Shown piece after piece: positions 23,509 through 35,406 of a stretch of 64,000 bases of DNA. This stretch comes from Phoenix dactylifera (lineage: Eukaryota; Streptophyta; Magnoliopsida; Arecales; Arecaceae). Position 1 is the first letter of the stretch, and each line of letters begins with the position of its first letter. Made by a program: the position numbers and the translations under genes. The stretch covers positions 876,001 through 940,000 of the forward strand of contig NW_024067667.1 of the NCBI RefSeq assembly GCF_009389715.1, read 5' to 3'. The notes beneath the pieces are model-generated. The model saw only the letters and a list, made by a program, of their open reading frames with translations. It searched no databases and was not told the origin of the DNA.

Positions 23509-26204
23509 TGTAATACCCGGAACAAAAAAAAAAAATGGTTTGATGGGCCGGCCCGAAGAAGCCGGGCCCATCTATAAAATACGATCGTGCCCTAGGCACG
23601 ATCGTGGAAGGGGAAACACAGAGAGAGGGGGGTGGGGCGGCGGCGTGAGGGGAGGTCGGTCGTCGGGGGAGGCGACTCGCCGGAGGGGATCGAGCGCCGG
23701 AGAGGGAGATCCGGCCGGCCGCGGTGAAGCCCTCCTCCTTCCTTTGGTGTGAGAACCCTCCGCTAGTTGCTCACAAGTTCTTCCGTCGGTTCCTCGCCGG
23801 AAACATCACCGGAGCACCTCGTCGGGCTGAGGTAAGTACATCTCCTTCCTTATGCTTCATGTTCTGGATTTTGAGTGGTATGGGTGAAGATTTGGCCGGT
23901 GAGATCATCGAAGAAAGGTTCGAAACAGGGTACCCCTGTTCGGCTCCTCTCTTCCGGATTCCGTCGCCGTCGGCAGCCGGGGATTGGCCGGGATTCATGG
24001 CGGCGGGGTTGATCGGGTCTGTGTGAGGAGTTTTATGATTTATTTGAGATGGGGGATGGGGGATCCGAGGCCTTCTTCCTCGTGATCCATTGTCTCCTCT
24101 CCCTCTCGTGTCGGCTGGCCACCGGCGGTGACGGTGACGGCGGTCGAGGGCCACTGGGGTTGCCGTCGGGTGGGGGCCGAGCCACTGCCAGTGGATCTCC
24201 GGTTGATGTGGGAGGAGGGGGAAGGGAGGAAAGAGACCCTGGGTCGGTTTTTAGGGAGAAGAAGAGGGGAGGACTTCGGTTGATGATGGAGGAGAGGGAA
24301 GGGAGGAAAGATGTCTGCCGGTTCTTGGAGAAGAAGAGGAAAAGCCTCTTCTCTTTTTCCCTTGGCCGGTCACCATCGCCGCTGCAACGATGGCGGCCGG
24401 CGATGGTTCGGCCAATGGTGTTGTCGGGTTGGGGAAGAAGAGGGCACAGCCACCATGGCTGTTGCCCTTGGATCAAAAAGATTTGAGGAAGGGAGATGTA
24501 CCCCCAACCATGAAGAGAGAGGAATCATCCATTCTTTTGGTCTCTTCAACGGGACCGATCATCGTCGCGGCGTGGCTGCGGCCACGGCTGGTGGTACACA
24601 GTGGGAGTCGGGCCACCCCGACTGCCCTAGATCTGGAGAGATTGAGATGTTTGGGGACCTGGTGATGGACCCCATAGTAGATGTGAATTATGGTTTAGAA
24701 TATTTAAATATTAAATAATTTAGTTGTGATTTATAATTGATGTTGTAGAGGAAGAGTCGGTGGTGCCAGGAGATTTTGATCAGGGGACTCAGCATCCCAG
24801 CGCGCAGGTTGTGATTCGGATCCATGTTTGAGTCAATCTACAATCTCTGTAAGAATCCTTGTACGCCAATCCTACATGATATACATATTTTTGCACTATA
24901 TATGTTTGATATGCTATGATCCAGACAAAGCAAAATAGTTTTATATTTAATTATATTTTGATCGTGTTGGCTTGTGGTTGGTAGTGTGATGGATGCTTGT
25001 ATGTGTATAACTTATACCTGCATAATTGAATTTATGGATGTGGTGGTATGGACTAACACCGGTCGGTTTTGGTGTAATGGTAACGCTTGATCCTGACAAT
25101 TGGTATCAGAGCCAGAGGTCTCGAGTTCGAAACCCAGGCATCGCGTTGGGGGGGGGGAATGTTGGACATACTCGGCCGCTGTGCGGGCCATACCTGCGGG
25201 GTCCCTGAGCAGCACAGGGAGGGTCACTGTCAGCATGTCCTGCCGCCTGCCAACGGCGATGGCCTGGTTAGTAGGTGGGTCATACCGAGGGTCCCTGAAC
25301 CCATGGCGAGGCCAGGTCGGAGTCCGGGGTTGGGCGAGGCCTTGGTCGGAGTCGACTCGTGGCACTGTCTTTGGTGAGGTTTAAGGAAATAGAGTTGCGC
25401 CTTCACTAATACCGGTCGGTTTGGAATGGAGGTGTGGATGTGAAATTGATTAAATGAACATTGACTTTGGGCCGTTTCGTTATTATGGGTTTGCCCGTCA
25501 CAGGCTCTAAGTGTGACAATGTTGGTTTGCCCGTCACAGGCTCTAAGTGTGACACTATTGGTTTGCCCTGTCACGGGCTGGAAACGTGACCGGGATTTGG
25601 CCCAAAGTCGGAAAGATAATTGATCCGGATCAAGTTAATATAGAATGGAAAGAAAAAGCATTGAAAACATTAATGAAGATTTATGAGCTATCGTATGCTA
25701 TATCATTCTTGCGTGGTTGGACTTTCATTGATATTTGACGTGCATACTTATATTGATTATTTGAGCCTTTTGATAGTCGGTTTATGATTTCATGAAATGT
25801 GCATCGATTTATCGTGGTTTTCGAATTCATATTATTATTGTGTTGGTATGGATGTGTAGGGATTCTTACTGGGCTGTAAAGCTCACCCCCCCTTCTTCTT
25901 TTTCTTTACCAGAGTTGCAGGATGCATAGTTTTGGATGGGATGGGCGCAGAGTGCGAGCACCAGAGTCATTAGTTAGTTAGTTGTTTATCCTTCTTTGAT
26001 GTCGATGAACATTTGAAGAGCTTGTAAATGAACTAATTTGTTTATTTTGGACATGTCGGACTGCTCTATTTGAATTACTAGATTAATTGTGGATTTATTA
26101 GAATTTTTGTTAATCATAGGCCTTGCATGATCTTTAGGGCACTGCTCTAGGGCTCATGCGGCCGGTCGCGTACCGGACCCGGGTGCTGGGTTCGGGGCGT
26201 GACA
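23509..26204 (+). repeat. 3' LTR of the young element
   Basis: Same length and, as far as I compared, same sequence as the 5' LTR apart from about one site, offset by 4,652 bp. It ends GGCGTGACA followed by the target duplication TAGCT. Confidence 0.93.
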
Positions 26205-26482
26205 TAGCTGATATGAGACTAATATATGCCCGCACAGATCTTCACATACTTCGTCTATTTAAGTCCTGATATTCTTGCTAGAGTAGGGATTCAAATCCAT
26301 TCAAACAGATACTATTGCTATCAAAGAGGTTAGAAATGAGAAATCCTAAGAAGTAATGTTGAAATCACCTCTTAAAAGGAATTTGGCTTTTCTTGCTGAT
26401 ATTGTATGATCTTGACCGCTTTCTATTGTACTACTTTTTCCTCCATTGCATGGCTTTGCTTAGTAAAATTTTTAGTTAAATC

Positions 26483-26628
26483 AGGTCCACCAGCTTAGTG
26501 GTATACTGGTCCAACCACAAACGCACAAATGCGGTGTGTATTGCTTCGTTACCCTTCTATGTCAGTCTGTTTATGGTTGGATTAGTCCACTGCTGGGCTG
26601 ATAGATTTGGTTGAACCAATAACTTCTC
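26483..26628 (+). repeat. Dispersed repeat pair, member 1
   Basis: Shares blocks with 27577-27720: CCAACCAC, then CTGCTGGGCTGATAGATTTG against CTGCTGAGTCGGTAGATTTG, then CAATAACTTCTC against CAATAATTTCTC. The similarity is roughly three-quarters over the second half. The class is unknown. Confidence 0.4.
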
Positions 26629-26745
26629 TTTTTATCATATAAGCTTGCATAAAGGATGACTTGGACATGACAAAATTTTTACTAGTCACCTAGGCTTAAA
26701 TAATTTGAATTAACTAGCATTTGCAAAGATTATGTTCGTATGGCT

Positions 26746-26785
<40 letters not shown>
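26746..26785. repeat. (TA)n microsatellite
   Basis: About 19 TA units, followed by GTGTACATACGTACGTACAT. Confidence 0.95.
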
Positions 26786-26788
<3 letters not shown>

Positions 26789-27524
26789 TACATACGTACG
26801 TACATACCCAGATTCAAATTGAAATACTTTGAATGTGTCGTCCATGATTGAAACCCAGAACTACTAGCAGCTAAGTAGAAGGGTATGGCCACTAGGATAA
26901 GCCCCAAGATATTCTCATGGTTACAGGCATTTGTTTAATATTTGCATAGATTAAGGTTATAAACAATTGATAATAAAAGGGAAGTAAGGGTTCATGGAAA
27001 GAAGATCGCACATGGATTCAATGCAGTGGGCTAAGGATATGAGTGTTTAGTTGACCGAAGCAGGAAACAAACATATGCATCCCTCTCTGTCATAAGAAGC
27101 TAGACACAAGCTTGTGCATAACTTCAATTCGAAAACCAATTGCAATCCACAAGGTACCTTTAATGGCCTTCACATCATATTAGGGAAATATTTGTTTTTG
27201 ATCTATAACTGTTTATTCTGATGCAACAGTTCATGATTATTTTTTTTTTCTTTTCTGAAATGTACATTAGATTGTGTTGGATTTAGATGGAGCATGTGCA
27301 ATGAGAGTGCAAATAGGATTTGATAGATCATCAAAAATCCATACTTAACATGCATTAAACCATAAATAAATACATGTAGAGAAGATGTAATGGAGAAGGT
27401 ATAAAAATAATTAAAAATGATAAGAGAAAATCCTTCAAGGTATTAGTTGACAAACTCAGCAGGTCCTTTGAGAATGGAAGTCATTCTTCTATCTCCTTCT
27501 ATTTCTTGATTTTTCTTTTTTTTT

Positions 27525-27549
27525 GGGGGGGGGGGGGGGGGGGGGGGGG
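27525..27549 (+). repeat. 25-base G homopolymer
   Basis: An uninterrupted run of 25 G after a T run, followed by AGA and seven more G. It could fold as a G-quadruplex. Its length may be affected by sequencing error. Confidence 0.85.
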
Positions 27550-27576
27550 AGAGGGGGGGAAATTTTTAGTTGGACT

Positions 27577-27720
27577 GGATCCATCGTTGAGCTAGTAAAC
27601 CAATCCAACCACGAAACAAATACATCTGCTCCCTTCTTTCCTCTCTTTTTTTTTATCCATTTTTGTATGTATTTTTGGTCTACTGCTGAGTCGGTAGATT
27701 TGGTGCAATCAATAATTTCT
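27577..27720 (+). repeat. Dispersed repeat pair, member 2
   Basis: Diverged partner of 26483-26628 in the same orientation; see that entry for the shared blocks. Confidence 0.4.
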
Positions 27721-28008
27721 CAGCCTCCAAGACTTGAATCTTTTTAATATTATATCTCGCTTTATTTGATAGGTGTGCCGGTCACGGCATAGTCAAGATC
27801 AATTGACATCTCAATATATAAAATATTATAATTATGCTAATAATTGATAGAAAATGATTGAAAGTGCCCTTCATGTAAAATAATAGCTTTGCAATTTTGT
27901 CCTTGCACGTCTTTCCATCCTTTGATGTTCATAAAAAAAATTCAAATATTGCTGAACACTTATTTAATTTGATTTCACTGTCTTTAGGATCCTAGATTAT
28001 GTCAAATC

Positions 28009-29551
28009 TGTTAGCATAATTTTAGAATCGCATAGCAACCTTCATTATTTATAATATTTTTTTTTATTAGCATGATTCTATATTAGTCTATATTATTTTT
28101 TCTATACAAAATCTGTACACGAGTATATATAACCCTTGAGATGTACCAAATGCAATGGAATAGAGAAATAAAACCATCTTTTTTCTTTTCGTGTTTTTTC
28201 TTCTTTTGTAAATATTTTAATATGGTATCAGAGGTACCGATCACTTAATCTATTGTCGCCATCTTTTCCGCCTTTCTATAGTCGTCGTTATCATGTCTAA
28301 AAGCTTTGAAGATCCCTATTGTCGATTTATCGATCTCTATTTTCTGATGAATCAACATTCGAAGATCCTTTATTTTTTGGTGGATTTGCAGATCCTTTAT
28401 TTTTCTGCAGAGCCTCTATTTAGCAGTAAATCAATATTCAAAGATCACATATTCCTTAGTATATTTGTATATCCTCTATTTTCAGTAGATTAATATCCAA
28501 ATATCCTTTATTTTCTAACGGATACACAGCTCCTCTCCACTACTTTGTTTTCTCAGCTTCAGATCTTTGGTCATCGCTCCTCACCGTTGCTTAGCCCCTT
28601 TCTCTCCATCTCTAATTTTATTTGTTGCCTCTGGCTCCTTTACTATTTAATTCGAGGTCTCTTGCTCTTTTTCTATGGTGCCTCCATCCACAAGGATTGT
28701 CAACCTTCGGTTGTTTTCTCTCTGAGCCTTGTCCTCGCTGCAACTGTCATTTTCTATGTGTCTTCTAATTGCCACATCATCAGACAAGTCAATTAGCCAT
28801 ATCAGCAGATATGATAGTCTGTCACGTCAGTCAGACACATGATAGATACACCAGTCTGCTATATTAGTCAGCCATATTAGTGGACATATTAGTTTGCCGC
28901 ATCAATTAGCTACGTCAGCAATGCGAAACATATCAGTTTGCTATGTTGGCTTCCTGATCTACTGCATCAGTTTCAAGCTGCTATGTCAGCTTTTGTTCTG
29001 CCATATCAAATTCTGTATTATCACATCAACTTGACACATCAGTCTCTCATATTAACTTCTGAGTTGCTATGTCCACTCCTAATTTGCTACATCAGCTTCT
29101 AAGCTGCTATAACAGCTCATATTCTACCACATCATGCTCTATACTGCCATGTCAGCTCTTGATCTACCACCATATCAGCTTCTGAGTCGTTATGTTAGCT
29201 CCTAGTCTATCATGCTCTATACTACTACTTCATTCCTTGATCTAGTACATTAATTTTTGGATACATTCTAGATCTAGTTTTCAAACTCAAGTTGGCATCT
29301 ACAATACCATCTTGAATTTGAGGAAGAATGTTAACATAATTTTAAAAATTATGTAACAACTTGCATCACCCATAATATTTTTCTTTATTAGTATGATTCT
29401 ATATTAGTCTTTATTATTTTTTTATATAAAGTCTGTACACGGATATATATAACCCTTGAGATGTACCAAATATGATGGATTAGAGAAATAAAATTATTTT
29501 TCTCTTTCTCTTTTTCTCTTGTTTTTCTCTCCATCTGCAAATATTTTAACA
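28009..29551 (+). mobile_element. Short non-autonomous Ty1-copia-like LTR element
   Basis: Direct repeats 28009-28222 (214 bp) and 29329-29551 (223 bp) start TGTTARCATAATTTTA and end AAATATTTTAAYA or similar. The primer binding word TGGTATCAGAG starts at 28223. A perfect 5-bp target duplication AAATC flanks it (28004-28008 and 29552-29556). The LTRs share the block ATATATAACCCTTGAGATGT but are visibly diverged, by some 15% or more with indels, so it is an old insertion. The 1.1-kb centre encodes no polymerase or integrase that I can see and consists largely of degenerate repeats. It is complete in structure but non-coding. Confidence 0.85.
28300..29240 (+). repeat. Degenerate internal repeat arrays of the copia-like element
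   Basis: From about 28300 to 28530, units resemble GATCCTTTATTTTCTG plus a spacer with GGATTTGCA. From about 28780 to 29240, some 20 units resemble CTGCYATRTCAGCTYYTGA, for example near 28978, 29060, 29105 and 29150. The recurring core is RTCAGYT. Unit lengths vary around 20-25 bp. Confidence 0.65.
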
Positions 29552-29556
29552 AAATC

Positions 29557-31169
29557 CATACAAGAAATTGATAGGCATGCAAAATAAATATATAACTATA
29601 ATAACTGGAATGGATTATAAAATTTCCTAGATTTAGAATATGATGCTTGATCATGTTTTTTGCCCTTGATAACATGTAATAGATGGATTTGATGTTGGAC
29701 TAGCCTAGCTCCCAAACTAATGAAATGCAATTAATGATTTCCCTATCACAAATAAAGTAGATACTTGGTGGTAAGTGATTGAATTGGACTAACTAAATGA
29801 AGAGGATCAAAAATCTTGGCAAACCTTATCTAGTAGTTATCTAGTAGTGATTGAATTGGACTAACTAAATGCAATTTATTTTCCATGGTCGGCATTGATA
29901 AGGGAAAGGGTTATATCACAACACTTTGCAATCACAATAAGCATACTAGTAGTTGATGGGGACACCAAGATAACATAAATTGTGATGTAAACTGCTCCTC
30001 AGCAGCAATAGAAAATATTCTAGAATTATCTTTTTGCAAATTTTTCTTTGGACTTTCTGAGTGAAAAGGATAAGGGCATCGGGGGAAGAAATGAATAAGG
30101 GGTAAGGTGCTCATATTCTTCTTTTATGTGCTTCCCAGCGAATCAAATTTTAGGAAGATGAAGTTGACTTCCAAAATCACTCTCTTCAAGCTCTTGCCTA
30201 AGAGCGAGGACTTAGATCATAAGAGAGGTAGCGAAGTGAGTTTAGGTATTTCTTCAAGCCAGTTCCAGAGTGGAAAGGGGTAGCCCAGTAGAATATGCCA
30301 GAAAGCAAAGAGAGGATGGAGAGCCAAGCAAGCTAGAATATAATGGAAATTCACATGTTTGTTTTTTAATGTGGCATTAGAAGGAATTCTTTTGGCACAA
30401 AACACCAATGAAAGCACCCAATATGATCAAATTATCCATCAGGAATCCCTTTGCAGGGATCAACATTATTCCAAGGCCCTAAGCTACCTCCATTTCAACA
30501 GAAAAAGACAACTGATCACTTCTGTCCTAACCTTCCATGGGCCTAGAGTATATTCCAGAGAGATAAGCAGGCAGGACAATTGCACAATGTCTGCCTTCCC
30601 CCCTTGTCTTCGGAATTTACGACTGATTATTTTTGAGGTGAGAGAGAGAGCTACTAATTTGTCCCCTCCTCTGTCATCCTAAAAGAACTATCCCAACCTT
30701 CCTTTCTCATCCACCAAGTCACAAATGGTGAAATCTTCAAGGAGACTGCAGGGAATTCAATCCCTGCAAGAACAAAGAAGAAAAAAGCTAATAAAAGACT
30801 GCCCCACTGGCCCACACCCAAGCCATGATGCCTTGCGTAGTGTTATATAATTATTCCATGTCCAAAAGATTATTATTAAGCACTTTAGATAGCAGAATAG
30901 CTCATCAATTACTTTCTGAGATTATTCTATAATTTTTCTATTAACACCTCCCATCAACTGTGCTGTTATTTATCACCGCCCAACGGTCGTTAAAAGTGAT
31001 AAAAAGGTGTTTCCGCTGATTCGCTCATCTGCCTCCTCTATTAACTATCTTCTTGGGATCGCTTCGTCTCTCTCTATTTCTTCTTCCTTTATATTCTTCT
31101 ATCTCCACCTCAAGAGATTTGTCTCTTGTTTTCTAAGCTCCAAATTTTTTTCTTCTTTGAATTGTTTCT
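29557..31169. other. Intergenic and promoter side of the kinase gene
   Basis: AT-rich to about 30900. The last 160 bp before the kinase ATG are pyrimidine-rich (for example CTCTCTCTATTTCTTCTTCC near 31070), as in many plant leaders. A minus-strand frame at 30217-30417 vaguely recalls LINE ORF1 but is not convincing. No other feature. Confidence 0.45.
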
Positions 31170-32756
31170 ATGGGCTATCTTTCGTGCCGAGCAGAGTCCT
31201 CTATAATCACCTGCCGTTCCATCTCCTCCCTCAACCCTACGCCGACCCACAAGACCCAAAGAAAGTCCAAAGACAAACAGAAAGAAGACGGCGGCGATGA
31301 CGCCGACGATGGGACGTCCTCCATCCACGGCCAGCGCATCCACCACTTCACCTACCGCGAGCTGGAGTCCGCCACCGGCCACTTCTCCGACGCCACCCTC
31401 CTCGGCCGCGGCAGCCACGGCGCCGTCTACAAGGCCGTCCTCCCCGGCGGCCGACCTGTCGCCGTCAAGCGCCCCTCCCGCCGCCACCTGACCCCCGCCC
31501 GCGACGAGGTGGAGAACGAGATCCAGATCCTCTCCTCCCTCCGCGGCCCCCGCCTCGTCAACCTCATCGGCTTCACCCCCTCCCCCTCTGCTGCCGCCGT
31601 GAGCCGCCGGGAACGGCTTTTGGTGGTGGAGTTTATGCCCAACGGGACTCTGTATGATCTCCTCCACTCTAATCCCCGGCCGCAGGGGTGGGCGCGCCGC
31701 CTCCGGCTGGCCCTCCAGACCGCCAAGGGCCTCCTCGCCCTTCACTCCGCCGATCCACCCGTCATCCACCGCGACGTCAAGTCTGCCAACGTCCTCATCG
31801 ACCGCCGCTTCAACGCCCGCCTCGGCGACTTCGGCCTCGCCCTCCGCGATGACTCCGCCGCCCTCTTCTCCGCCGCCCGCGCCACCCCGCCGGCGGGGAC
31901 CCTCGGCTACCTCGACCCCTCCTACGTCACCCCGGAGAACCTCAGCACCAAGACCGACGTTTTCAGCTTCGGCATCCTCCTCCTCGAGATCATGAGCGGC
32001 CGCAAGGCCATCGACGTCGCCCACTCGCCGCCGTCCGTCGTCGAATGGGCGGTGCCCCTTTTGAAGAAAGGCAAGATCTTGGCGCTCTACGACCCCAGAA
32101 TTGCCCCGCCCAAGGACCCGGCGGCGCGGCGGCAGCTCGCATCCCTCGCCGCCAGCTGCGTCAGGTCGTGCAAGGAGAAACGGCCGTCGATGCAGGAGGT
32201 GGTGGAGCAGCTCAAGGTCCTGAGCAAGACGGTGCCTTTGAGAGCCTGGAATGGGCTCTCGGTCGGCAATCCTTGCTCGGTGGTCGATACTGAGAGGACG
32301 CTCTTGAAGCTGAATCCGAATAGCCTGAATTTGGATCGGAATTTGAGTTTGGTGTCGAGGTGGGCTAAAGATGATGAGCAGGCGGAGGAAGAAGAGATGC
32401 CTGTTGGTGTCAAGAAGCTGCCTTCTATAGTAAAGGAATCTCATCCTTCGAGGAATGCAAGAAGGGTGTTCTCGGATGCAAGCACCAGGGGAAGCAGGAA
32501 TCTGATGGAGCTCATGGCTCGAACTCATGGTGAACCTGTCAATGGAGTGCTGGTGGGTGGGAGTGGTAGCCAAAGATCTATCATTGGCAGAGCAAGGACG
32601 GTGCATGTTGCCCGTGAATTTTATGAAAGAGATGCAATAGTGCAGTTGCGGAGGAACCAAAGCATGAGGGGAGTCCAATTGCAAGCATTTTCAAGATTGG
32701 ATGGCTTTGGGAAACTGGAAGAAAAAGTTTGTGGTCAAGCAGGAGATCCAATTTGA
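31170..32756 (+). CDS. Receptor-like cytoplasmic kinase (At3g51990/At5g23170 type)
   Basis: A single exon of 528 residues. MGYLSC at the start fits N-myristoylation on Gly2 and S-acylation on Cys6, so plasma-membrane anchoring is likely; no signal peptide or membrane span is seen. The kinase domain runs about 72-355: glycine loop GRGSHGAVYK (79-88), VAVK with Lys100, HRDVKSAN (200-207), DFG (220-222), then GTLGYLDPSYVTPENLSTKTDVFSFG. The usual APE is TPE. All core catalytic residues are present, so it should be an active Ser/Thr kinase. MGYLSC and the domain match the small plant group that includes At3g51990. The C-terminal tail after 360, with KLPSIVKES and AREFYERDAI, is long. Codons up to about 32100 are extremely GC-rich at position three, and the tail is not. 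The 524-residue frame on the other strand is a shadow of this bias. Confidence 0.92.
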   Translation: MGYLSCRAESSIITCRSISSLNPTPTHKTQRKSKDKQKEDGGDDADDGTSSIHGQRIHHFTYRELESATGHFSDATLLGRGSHGAVYKAVLPGGRPVAVKRPSRRHLTPARDEVENEIQILSSLRGPRLVNLIGFTPSPSAAAVSRRERLLVVEFMPNGTLYDLLHSNPRPQGWARRLRLALQTAKGLLALHSADPPVIHRDVKSANVLIDRRFNARLGDFGLALRDDSAALFSAARATPPAGTLGYLDPSYVTPENLSTKTDVFSFGILLLEIMSGRKAIDVAHSPPSVVEWAVPLLKKGKILALYDPRIAPPKDPAARRQLASLAASCVRSCKEKRPSMQEVVEQLKVLSKTVPLRAWNGLSVGNPCSVVDTERTLLKLNPNSLNLDRNLSLVSRWAKDDEQAEEEEMPVGVKKLPSIVKESHPSRNARRVFSDASTRGSRNLMELMARTHGEPVNGVLVGGSGSQRSIIGRARTVHVAREFYERDAIVQLRRNQSMRGVQLQAFSRLDGFGKLEEKVCGQAGDPI

Positions 32757-35406
32757 TCTCAGTCTGGTTGGTCAAAGACCAATTGATTATTACTGTTGAA
32801 TCAGTATCCTTGCATTTCTCTGGAAAAAGAGCTAGAGAATTCTTCTCTCTGGCATTTCTGATTGTTGTAGAGTTTAGGGATGATTTATTTACAAGTGCAT
32901 CTGGGCATGCCATTTTGCTATCTAGTTAAGCATGCACGCAAGTCCTACGCTAGCATTTCTACCTCCTTGTATCAAGAGATGTGTCCTAGCAACTGAATTT
33001 ACATTCTTTTGCATTTGGTAGCTCATCGAAATATCTTTTGAATACAAATATGAATAGTCTCGAATTCATATTAGTCTTTACTTTACATTTCTTTTAAATC
33101 ATATTATTGTGTTCTTACATCCATCTGTTTGGTTTGATTGGAATCTATTTTCTTTTCGATATTCTTCTTTTTCTTCATCCTCATCTTGCAAAAGAGCATG
33201 CCATCAACATTTATATGGTTTCCAGCAAAATTATTCCCCATGCAGAAGGACTCCAATTTGGCTTGAATATATTCTATCTGCACTTTGAGTCTAAATGTTT
33301 ATACTTAAACACGAAGTTAGCCTTCAACTGCTGTCTTCCACCCGTGAATTTTGGATTTTAGAGTACAGGTCAAATAAAGGATGTATGAACTCCTTTTTGA
33401 AGAGGAAGCTATCAATCTTAAGAGCATCTGCATTGAAATATTATTTAGCTATCTAAGCCAATAAACTCCATCTTCACTTTTTAATACGAATCTTAATTTT
33501 TCAGGTCTTATAGACTGAGGGGAAATTTCTTTTCTCGAGTGAAAATTGCCTTTCAGAGGAGTTCCTGTCAGAATATAGTAGATAAGCGAGTCACCAGCCC
33601 CTTGTTCAGTTCCTGGTATGAACATGGATTAAATATGATTGTATTCTGATTTCAGTATATCTCCATGAGTGCTTGAGCAATTGAAATGTTATCTAACATA
33701 ACGGAGAGAGAGAGATGAAGATAATAGTAGAACTAGAGCTAGGTGAAGTGGAGACTTGAGAGGTGACTCTGTTGCGTTAATGTAGCTAACACGTGGCCTG
33801 ATATCTTGAAGGAAAATCTTGTAAAGCACAATGAGGAATGCAGCTTAAGATGATCCAGAATGTAAGGCAATAAGAGATGCATAAAGAAACAAAATATGGA
33901 TGGGAAAGATGAGTATGTTGAGATAGGTGCTTGGCAAACCAGGAAGGGAAGTGGAGCAAGAATTTTAGAGCAGTTGGAGTTGCACTAATCAATAAAAACA
34001 TAATGGAAAATCAATTAAGATGGTACTAGTGGGCTTGTGAATGAAGATTTTAGTAAATCCTAGTATGAAGGTAGTGCTCAGATCTATGCTGAAGGTTCTG
34101 GAAATATGAGGGGAAGACCTAAGATGATGATTGGCAAAAAAATGATAAATACAGCTGACTCAAACAGTAGGGACAAGGTTTGATTGCAGTTGTTATGATC
34201 AACTCCTTTAGCTACATTGTAGGTTATGGGGCAATGTTGATGGTCAAACACAGTTTCATTTTCAAATACAAACCATTTCATGAATTGGTTACCCCTTACC
34301 TGCCACATATTTCAAGCTTGAAAGGTTTGTTGGTCCTTATACTTTGGAATGAGATTCCTGGATCTTGGTGATCGTCTGGTCGTTCCAAACTCTGGATGTG
34401 TCAACTTGACAGGGTATTCCTGCTTCCTGTCCTTTCAGGTTGGACATGTAAAGCCTGTAAGCTGCTCTTTGCTTATGTGGGTGGTTGCTTCCTTCTTGAA
34501 GTGGATCTATAGCAATAGATGATCTAGCGTAGGAGGAAAGGAAAACAATGGGCAACACCATTTGTGCCTCCTGATTAATGTTTTAGGATTTAAAGCTGAG
34601 GTGGTGTCAGACTTGCAGCTAGGGTGAACATAATTTTGTACAATATGTTCTGAAGGATCCTGAATACCAACATGTTAAAGATCAAATCTGTTTGTCATAG
34701 TGCTCCTCTGATTGCTCAAGACATCACTTTTTTGTGTACGTATATGTTTAGTATTTACTCTATGCTGTAGTTTGTGACTATATATACCCTAAAAATATAC
34801 TTTTGATTAATCCTCCATTTCTTGTTGACAGGTATTTACAAAATGGTCCACTGCTTTATTAACAAAGCTCTGTGGTGCTAACTTGTGAGGCAAATATATG
34901 TATGTATGTATGTATTGGGAAGTAAGGTAGAAGCACAGCAGAAATCTGGAATGGGGGCAGGATCGAACCTAGGTCTCTTGTATCAGTACACGAGACTTTG
35001 CCAACATTACTAGTTGGCACACTCTACTAATTTTAGTATATTTAGATATCTAGCTTTGATGATTGCATTCTTTCAGTGCTTTTATTGTTATACCTGATTA
35101 CCTTATTTGGACTCATATCATGACACACCCAATGGTATGTATTAATTTGCTGTCAATAAATTAATTAAAGTTAAGCTTGAATAACCTAAAATGCTTGATA
35201 AGTGGAAAAGTTTGCAACCATATTGATGCCAAGGATAACTCAACCAGTGATCATATCACACATCTCCAATCTATTGATCTGAAAATTAGAGCAGAACTCA
35301 TTTCTTGGTGATATCTGCTAGTATTTACTCAAGCTACTCATTTATACTGACTTGTCAGAATGTAGTTTTTACGATGGCAACTGTTTCTCTTATGCTCAAA
35401 ATGCAG
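32757..35406. other. Downstream of the kinase gene, no gene seen
   Basis: AT-rich sequence with the kinase 3' untranslated region at its left, a (TATG)n run at 34896-34914 and a SINE-like segment (34940-35020). Nothing else can be supported. Confidence 0.45.
34940..35020 (-). mobile_element. tRNA-derived SINE-like head
   Basis: On the minus strand, GTTGGCAAAGTCTCGTG (35005-34989) resembles an A box and GGTTCGATCC (34969-34960) is a perfect B box. The intervening sequence includes AGAGACCTAG. This is the layout of a tRNA-derived SINE head. Body and tail are not clear, and it is not the Au family. Confidence 0.4.

Larger units (their letters stand above)
18857..26204 (+). mobile_element. Young, structurally complete non-coding LTR element (LARD-like, probably Ty3/gypsy-derived)
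   Basis: The element is 7,348 bp with a perfect 5-bp target duplication TAGCT (18852-18856 and 26205-26209). Both LTRs are 2,696 bp, start TGTAATACCC and end GGCGTGACA. The primer binding site TGGTATCAGAGC lies at 21556-21567, and a purine tract AAGGGGGAGAG (about 23496-23506) precedes the 3' LTR. The 1,956-bp centre has no gag, protease, reverse transcriptase or integrase that I can see, so LTRs exceed the centre in length, as in large retrotransposon derivatives. The phrase TTCGAGGACGAAATTT just before the purine tract and the TGTAATACCC start are usual in plant Ty3/gypsy elements. The LTRs look identical except for about one site, so the insertion is very recent, probably well under 0.1 million years. 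It must have used proteins from a partner element. Confidence 0.93.
26205..28008. other. Intergenic between two LTR elements
   Basis: AT-rich with simple repeats, a 25-base G run, and a pair of related segments (26483-26628 and 27577-27720). No gene seen. Confidence 0.5.

Noticed and set aside
30217-30417. Minus-strand frame resembling LINE ORF1 (PLFAFWHILLGYPFPLWNW)
   Set aside because: Only a short, vague match and no other ORF1 landmark nearby.
31110-32684. 524-codon open frame antisense to the kinase gene
   Set aside because: Low-complexity Gly/Ala/Glu/Arg product that mirrors the GC-rich third positions of the kinase; no motif.
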